From CAZMRF01 sp964568735 (GTDB lineage Bacteria > Acidobacteriota > Polarisedimenticolia > JACPZX01), in the NCBI GenBank assembly GCA_964568735.1, contig CAZMRF010000019.1, positions 4,772-68,771 on the forward strand: a DNA stretch of 64,000 bases. Direction: 5' to 3'. Positions 59,971-64,000 of this stretch are shown piece after piece; the stretch's first letter is position 1, and each line of letters starts with the position of its first letter. A program made the translations under genes and the position numbers. The notes under the pieces are model-generated. The model did no database searches, was not told the DNA's origin, and worked only from the letters and a program-made list of their open reading frames with translations.

Positions 59971-62628
59971 ATGGATCCCTCTGCGGTGTCTGACTCCTGG
60001 GAGATCTCGCGCTACGTTCGACGCCACTGGCGGGCTTTCCTCCTCGCCGGCGCCATGGGCTACTCGAGTCCTCTCGTCCTTCTGCCCGTCGGCTTTCAGA
60101 CCGGAATACTCGGTGCTCTTCTTGAAACGATCCCCAAGCAGTTTCATTTTGCAATCCTACTGACCCTGTCTGCGGCTCTAGCCGCAGCCATGCCAACGGT
60201 CAGCCGTTACTTCGCGAGGTACCAACGAACACACCGCCTCAAGGAGGCTCCGCTCCAGATCATCGACCTCATTGCTGTCACGGCGGCCGCAGCCGGATGC
60301 TCATTCGTCATCCATCTTTCCACCGGAGTAATAGAGTCTCCATTTCTCATGGGATGGCTCTCGTATGCTGGCCTTGTTCTCGTGATCGTCGGAGTCTCAC
60401 TCGCTCGCGTGCGTGCTCGCCTCGACGTTGCGCATCGCGCTCAGGCGATAGAACCACTCTTTTCCATTTACCCCGATGAGCCGATTGGAGATGACGCCGA
60501 CGATATCCTTCACCGTGTACCGATTGTAGACTCGCTCTACGCGCTCCTCTCCTCCTACCAAGTCGCCTCCTCCATCGTCTTCGCGCTTCAGGCGCGTTGG
60601 GGCGAGGGGAAGACGTCTGTGCTGTGTCTTCTGAAGCGGCGTCTTCAGCGGGATTCTCGCTTCATCTGCGTCGATTTCAACCCTTGGCACTTCTCCACCG
60701 ACGTGGCCCTCACCCAGAGTTTCTATGGAATCTTGGGAAGTACGTTGCGCGGCATTTATCTGTTTCCCGAGCTCAGGCGGCTCTTGGCACGGTATGGAGA
60801 GATCCTCACCGTCGGACTCCGAACGGCTCGTATTCCTATCGCCTTCCCAACGGATCCAGACCCTGCGTCTCTTCGAGGCGAAGTCGAGAGGGCACTTCTC
60901 TCTACTGGACGATCGCTCGTTGTGCTCGTGGATGATCTTGACAGGCTCGAAATCCAGGAACTTCTTGCAGTACTTCGTCTTACGCGTTTGACCGCACGCA
61001 TGAGCAACGTGATCTTCATCCTCGCCTACGACCCCGCCGCAGTTTCACAGATCCTCGCGACCGCGAAGGCAGTCCCTCCGAGATTCCTCGAGAAAATCGT
61101 GCAGGTGCCAGTGGTTCTGCCCCCGATCGAGCAAGCGACGATCGATGCTCTCGTCCTCTATTCCTACGCGGAGCCAGGGCGTATCCGCAAGTCTGGCACA
61201 GATCTTCTCTTGGACCGCTTTCAGTGGAGTGGAGCACAGCGAGAGGAGTTCGATAGGGAGATAGTGGTGTTCTACCAGCAACACCTCATCCACCTATTTC
61301 AGACCCTACGAGACGCAAAACGGTTCCTAAATGCTCTCGGTCACGCCATGGCACAGGCGGGCAAGGAAGTACATCTATACGACTTCTTCCTGCTGCAGGT
61401 AATGGCTGTCTTCTTTCCCTTCATTCACCAACAGATTTGGTTGAATAGATGGTACTTCCTTCCTCTCTGGGGAGTGGAGATGCTGATTGGGTCACCGTTT
61501 TGGCGACGGGGAGAGATTGACAAAGAGGCGATAAAACGCTTCACAGAAGACCTGATCGCCGGGACAGGACAGAAGGACGTGGCACTGGCGATCCTGCAGC
61601 AGTTGTTCCCGTTGACGCTCGGAGCCGCGACGTTGGGGACGATGGCAGGGATTAGACCTACGGCAGAACAGTCCCGCGTCGAAAAGCGTCTAACTCACCC
61701 TGAGTGCTTCCCACGCTACTTCCTCCAACCTAGTGGGGCCGCGGCAATCCCAGACAGCGATGTCGAAGGGTTGATAGAACGCTTGAGGGGACTTTCCGCC
61801 GTTGATCAGAAGTCCTCACTTCTAGAGGCCTTTCGCGCGGCGAGTCAACGCGGCCTTCGACATGACCTGCTCAAGCGGATCCGCGTCTTCGCGCAAAGTT
61901 TCCGAGGAATGCCCCTGGAGGGCGTTGTTGAAGCCATACTCGATCTCGTTCCCGAGCTAAGTGTGGAAGGCCGGACGCAGCTGGACACAGAGCGGTGGAC
62001 CACGCAGACTCTGCTGCTGGAGCTCAGCGACAAGGCCGCTGCGGATGGCCAGGTTCATTCGCTTCTAGAGAGCGTCGTCACGAGGATTCCAGTCGTAACC
62101 ATGGCGGCGGGCCTCGTGCTCTCCTGCCATACGGCCCGAGATGGGTCGTGGTACAGGATCGCGCAGCAAGTCGATCTGGCTGCGCTAAGACGTCACGCGC
62201 GTGAGCGCTTTGCGCGGGACTATCGGGAAGCGAATCGTGACATTTTCCAGGAGGTACCGGAAGACGACGCAGTATTCGTTCTTTGGCAGTGGAGTACGGA
62301 CTGGTTGACCTTCGGTGGCGAAGCGGGAGATTCAGTACGACAATACGTCATGGAACTCCTGAGGATGCAGCCTGGTTACGTGGGGAAGCTCCTCGTGCAT
62401 TTTGTAAGCAAGCACCCGTTCACGGATGAGAAGTCCTTCGCGATGGGCGACTTCTGCAAACTCGCGAACGCGACAGAAGTCGCTGCCCTTCTGGAGAAGC
62501 ATGGCGAGAGTACGCTGGGCACCGCGCGAGCTAGGGAAGCGACCCAGCTATTCTTGGCCGCCTACAGGAAAACGGACAAGGAAGGCAGCCCGCCGGTTGG
62601 AGAGGATAGTCCCCCGACCTCGGGATAA
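59971..62628 (+). CDS. KAP-family P-loop NTPase with four membrane helices
   Basis: An 885-residue protein from the ATG at 59971; a GTG at 59944 is an alternative. Four hydrophobic helices (about 21-50, 58-76, 98-117, 127-145) precede the KAP ATPase: Walker A ARWGEGKTS at 208-216, FNPWH at 236-240 and Walker B LVVLVDDLDRL at 316-326, with RFLNALGH of the helical lid. A 450-residue helical C-terminal region follows. KAP NTPases are membrane-linked STAND-like ATPases, some of them anti-phage effectors. Codons are less GC-rich than in the giants, in keeping with transfer. Confidence 0.88.
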   Translation: MDPSAVSDSWEISRYVRRHWRAFLLAGAMGYSSPLVLLPVGFQTGILGALLETIPKQFHFAILLTLSAALAAAMPTVSRYFARYQRTHRLKEAPLQIIDLIAVTAAAAGCSFVIHLSTGVIESPFLMGWLSYAGLVLVIVGVSLARVRARLDVAHRAQAIEPLFSIYPDEPIGDDADDILHRVPIVDSLYALLSSYQVASSIVFALQARWGEGKTSVLCLLKRRLQRDSRFICVDFNPWHFSTDVALTQSFYGILGSTLRGIYLFPELRRLLARYGEILTVGLRTARIPIAFPTDPDPASLRGEVERALLSTGRSLVVLVDDLDRLEIQELLAVLRLTRLTARMSNVIFILAYDPAAVSQILATAKAVPPRFLEKIVQVPVVLPPIEQATIDALVLYSYAEPGRIRKSGTDLLLDRFQWSGAQREEFDREIVVFYQQHLIHLFQTLRDAKRFLNALGHAMAQAGKEVHLYDFFLLQVMAVFFPFIHQQIWLNRWYFLPLWGVEMLIGSPFWRRGEIDKEAIKRFTEDLIAGTGQKDVALAILQQLFPLTLGAATLGTMAGIRPTAEQSRVEKRLTHPECFPRYFLQPSGAAAIPDSDVEGLIERLRGLSAVDQKSSLLEAFRAASQRGLRHDLLKRIRVFAQSFRGMPLEGVVEAILDLVPELSVEGRTQLDTERWTTQTLLLELSDKAAADGQVHSLLESVVTRIPVVTMAAGLVLSCHTARDGSWYRIAQQVDLAALRRHARERFARDYREANRDIFQEVPEDDAVFVLWQWSTDWLTFGGEAGDSVRQYVMELLRMQPGYVGKLLVHFVSKHPFTDEKSFAMGDFCKLANATEVAALLEKHGESTLGTARAREATQLFLAAYRKTDKEGSPPVGEDSPPTSG

Positions 62629-62715
62629 GGGTGCGGAAGGCAGTCTTGGTTCTCGGGGGGCAGGTCAGCTGCGCTCGGAGGGAGGGGTCTCTCGTGCCCC
62701 GGCAGACGGACTTGA

Positions 62716-63597
62716 CTAATGCTCCTCCACGCGTCGCAATTCGGCGACAAAGCGGCTCGCGGCACCTGCAAGTACCCGGATACTCCTCATCCAGGGCTCG
62801 TAACCCTGTTTCCGCACCTCAAGCGTGTGGTCCCCTGCCGGTATGGCAAGCTTCTCCAGAGGTGCGGTACCCACGAACGCCCCGTCGATCAGTATTTCGG
62901 CGTGAGGGACGGTTGCTTCAATCGTGATCACCCCTCGCGGAGCTGATTCTATTCCCGAATTCGCCAGAGATCCCTGTACTGTGCCTGTGGCGTTCTCCAG
63001 GTCGAGTCGCCTTTCCTTCATGAGTGTTAGGAGCTTCTCGCTCAAGTCGATGCCCACTCGAGTGAAGAGGATCTCAGGAAACGAAGCTCTCATCTTGTGA
63101 GCCGTGTACCTTGCCTCCTCCGCGTCCTCGACCTCATGATCATTGGAGTAGGCCAGATGGGAGCGCAACTGCTTCTGAAGTACCAGCTCATGTTCATGGA
63201 AGAACTTTAGCTCCAGTGCGATCTCGACACCCCAATCGCCCCAGCCTTTGTTGCCTTCGTAGGATACGATCCTGCCTGTCGCGCGGAGGTCTCCTCCCGC
63301 GTCAACGACACGGAGCCCTCGCAGCCTCAAGTACCACCTCATGCCATCCATCAGTGAGTCGACGAATGGACGATCGAAGGCATCATCAGCGTTAAGGCGA
63401 TCATCCATGGGGACGTCGGTCTGAATCGTGTCGATGTATATGGACGGGAGAACTGCAAGGCCGGGGTCTCGCATGACCTCTGCCTGAATCTCCATGTGCG
63501 TCCTCATCGACTGCCCACCTGCCAATACGGGTGTTATGGCGAGCACCCCAAGCAAGATCGGGGGCGACCTCCAGCACATCAGTTTGAATGAAGCCAC
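62716..63597 (-). CDS. Exported PEGA-domain protein
   Basis: A 293-residue protein. A GTG at 63597 has AGGAG seven bases upstream and begins a signal peptide (ending PVLAGGQS); the ATG six codons later has no such site. The middle (about 30-215) is alpha/beta with no known motif, somewhat like periplasmic LpoB-type domains. The last 75 residues form a PEGA domain (GVITIEATVPHAEILIDGAF, IPAGDHTLEVRKQGYEPW), a surface beta-sandwich. It converges on the KAP gene. Confidence 0.8.
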   Translation of the reverse strand: MASFKLMCWRSPPILLGVLAITPVLAGGQSMRTHMEIQAEVMRDPGLAVLPSIYIDTIQTDVPMDDRLNADDAFDRPFVDSLMDGMRWYLRLRGLRVVDAGGDLRATGRIVSYEGNKGWGDWGVEIALELKFFHEHELVLQKQLRSHLAYSNDHEVEDAEEARYTAHKMRASFPEILFTRVGIDLSEKLLTLMKERRLDLENATGTVQGSLANSGIESAPRGVITIEATVPHAEILIDGAFVGTAPLEKLAIPAGDHTLEVRKQGYEPWMRSIRVLAGAASRFVAELRRVEEH

Positions 63598-63803
63598 ATG
63601 TCTTCTCCTCTCGATTTCACACAGATCCCCTGACTTCTGGCTCCGACTTCCCATGCGCGAATAATACACCGCTAGGAACCGCCTGCAGCCCCCCTGAAAT
63701 GCGTGGCTATGGACGGCGGTAGAATCATGTCCTCCCTACGACAAGACCTCGGCATGGAATCCATGGCCCAGTTCAGCCTGATGGCGAGATCGAGTGCCTT
63801 GGC

Positions 63804-63998
63804 TCAGGGTGCCTGTGAGCTCCCCGACTCGGCGTGCGGTCCCGCGCGGCACTCGTCGATGATCTTGTCGATGGGGGCGGAGGCTCGGGGGTGGCGGGTG
63901 CGGTAGTCCTCCAGGATCTTTACGGCTTCGTCGACACTCCCTAGTCCCAGAATAAGCGCGTTTCTCGCTCTCGTCGGCGATCGTACCTCATCTGGGCT
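63804..63998 (-). CDS. C-terminal end of a gene entering from the right (partial)
   Basis: On the minus strand an open frame runs in from the window edge for 64 codons to a TGA at 63804-63806. It reads RNALILGLGSVDEAVKILED and RTRHPRASAPIDKIIDECR, with helical, TPR-like spacing. Start and product lie outside the window. Confidence 0.55.
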   Translation of the reverse strand, partial: SPDEVRSPTRARNALILGLGSVDEAVKILEDYRTRHPRASAPIDKIIDECRAGPHAESGSSQAP

Positions 63999-64000
63999 TC

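Noticed and set aside
59732..60196. Leftward extension of the membrane protein to 60196
   Set aside because: The added 155 residues are Ser/Arg-rich, overlap the KAP gene and break the signal of the ATG at 59731.

Overview
The window is GC-rich, densely coded bacterial DNA with many GTG and TTG starts, clear Shine-Dalgarno sites and long antisense open frames that come from codon bias. An Acidobacterial-type VWFA protein, a Ser/Thr kinase fused to a TolB/WD40-like sensor, a tetrahaem cytochrome and giant secreted proteins with MopE-type metal-binding repeats point to Acidobacteriota or a related environmental phylum. That placement is inference: no rRNA or tRNA gene is visible.

Layout. 1-4.2 kb: the 3' end of a TPR protein converging on a lipoprotein sulfatase homologue. 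4.2-4.6 kb: a cold-shock gene with a near-consensus promoter, a structured leader and a terminator. 4.8-12.1 kb: a tightly packed metabolic operon (PLP lyase/synthase-like enzyme; DgcN/DUF1611 family; a PP-loop ATPase fused to a creatininase-family amidohydrolase; a dipeptide-epimerase-type enolase; a beta-CASP metallo-beta-lactamase). It looks like a pathway acting on an N-acyl or peptide-linked amino acid and is the best candidate here for an undescribed system. 12.1-16.8 kb: the first of three giant Cys/Asp-rich secreted proteins. 17.3-19.8 kb: a senA-senB pair, predicted to make selenoneine. 19.8-27.1 kb: ceramidase-like protein, thermonuclease lipoprotein, a seven-repeat propeller protein, a Kef-type antiporter and a DUF1579 protein.

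27.3-33.8 kb is accessory DNA: an IS1595-family element with matching 23-bp ends, 8-bp target duplications and cargo genes, then an OmpA lipoprotein, a VapBC pair and an HNH-HIT-HNH cassette. 33.9-44 kb holds the kinase, a gene with a truncated nucleotidyltransferase remnant beside it, DUF1697, two tandem aminotransferases sharing an apparently identical 506-bp core (gene conversion), an AbiEi-like regulator behind a palindromic operator, the cytochrome and two small proteins. 44-57.3 kb carries the VWFA protein and two tandem giant paralogues of about 1,670 residues. 57.3-63.6 kb is a lower-GC, defence-like stretch (BrnA-type antitoxin, DUF4365 protein, membrane protein, KAP NTPase), then a PEGA protein and the end of one more gene.

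How it fits together. The SenA/SenB pair should convert selenophosphate, a UDP-sugar and hercynine into selenoneine, but neither selenophosphate synthetase nor EgtD is in the window. The 4.8-12.1 kb genes are translationally coupled or have ribosome-binding sites overlapping the previous stop, so they are probably made together. The three giant proteins share an order of domains and a C-terminal signature and are probably one surface or matrix family expanded by duplication.
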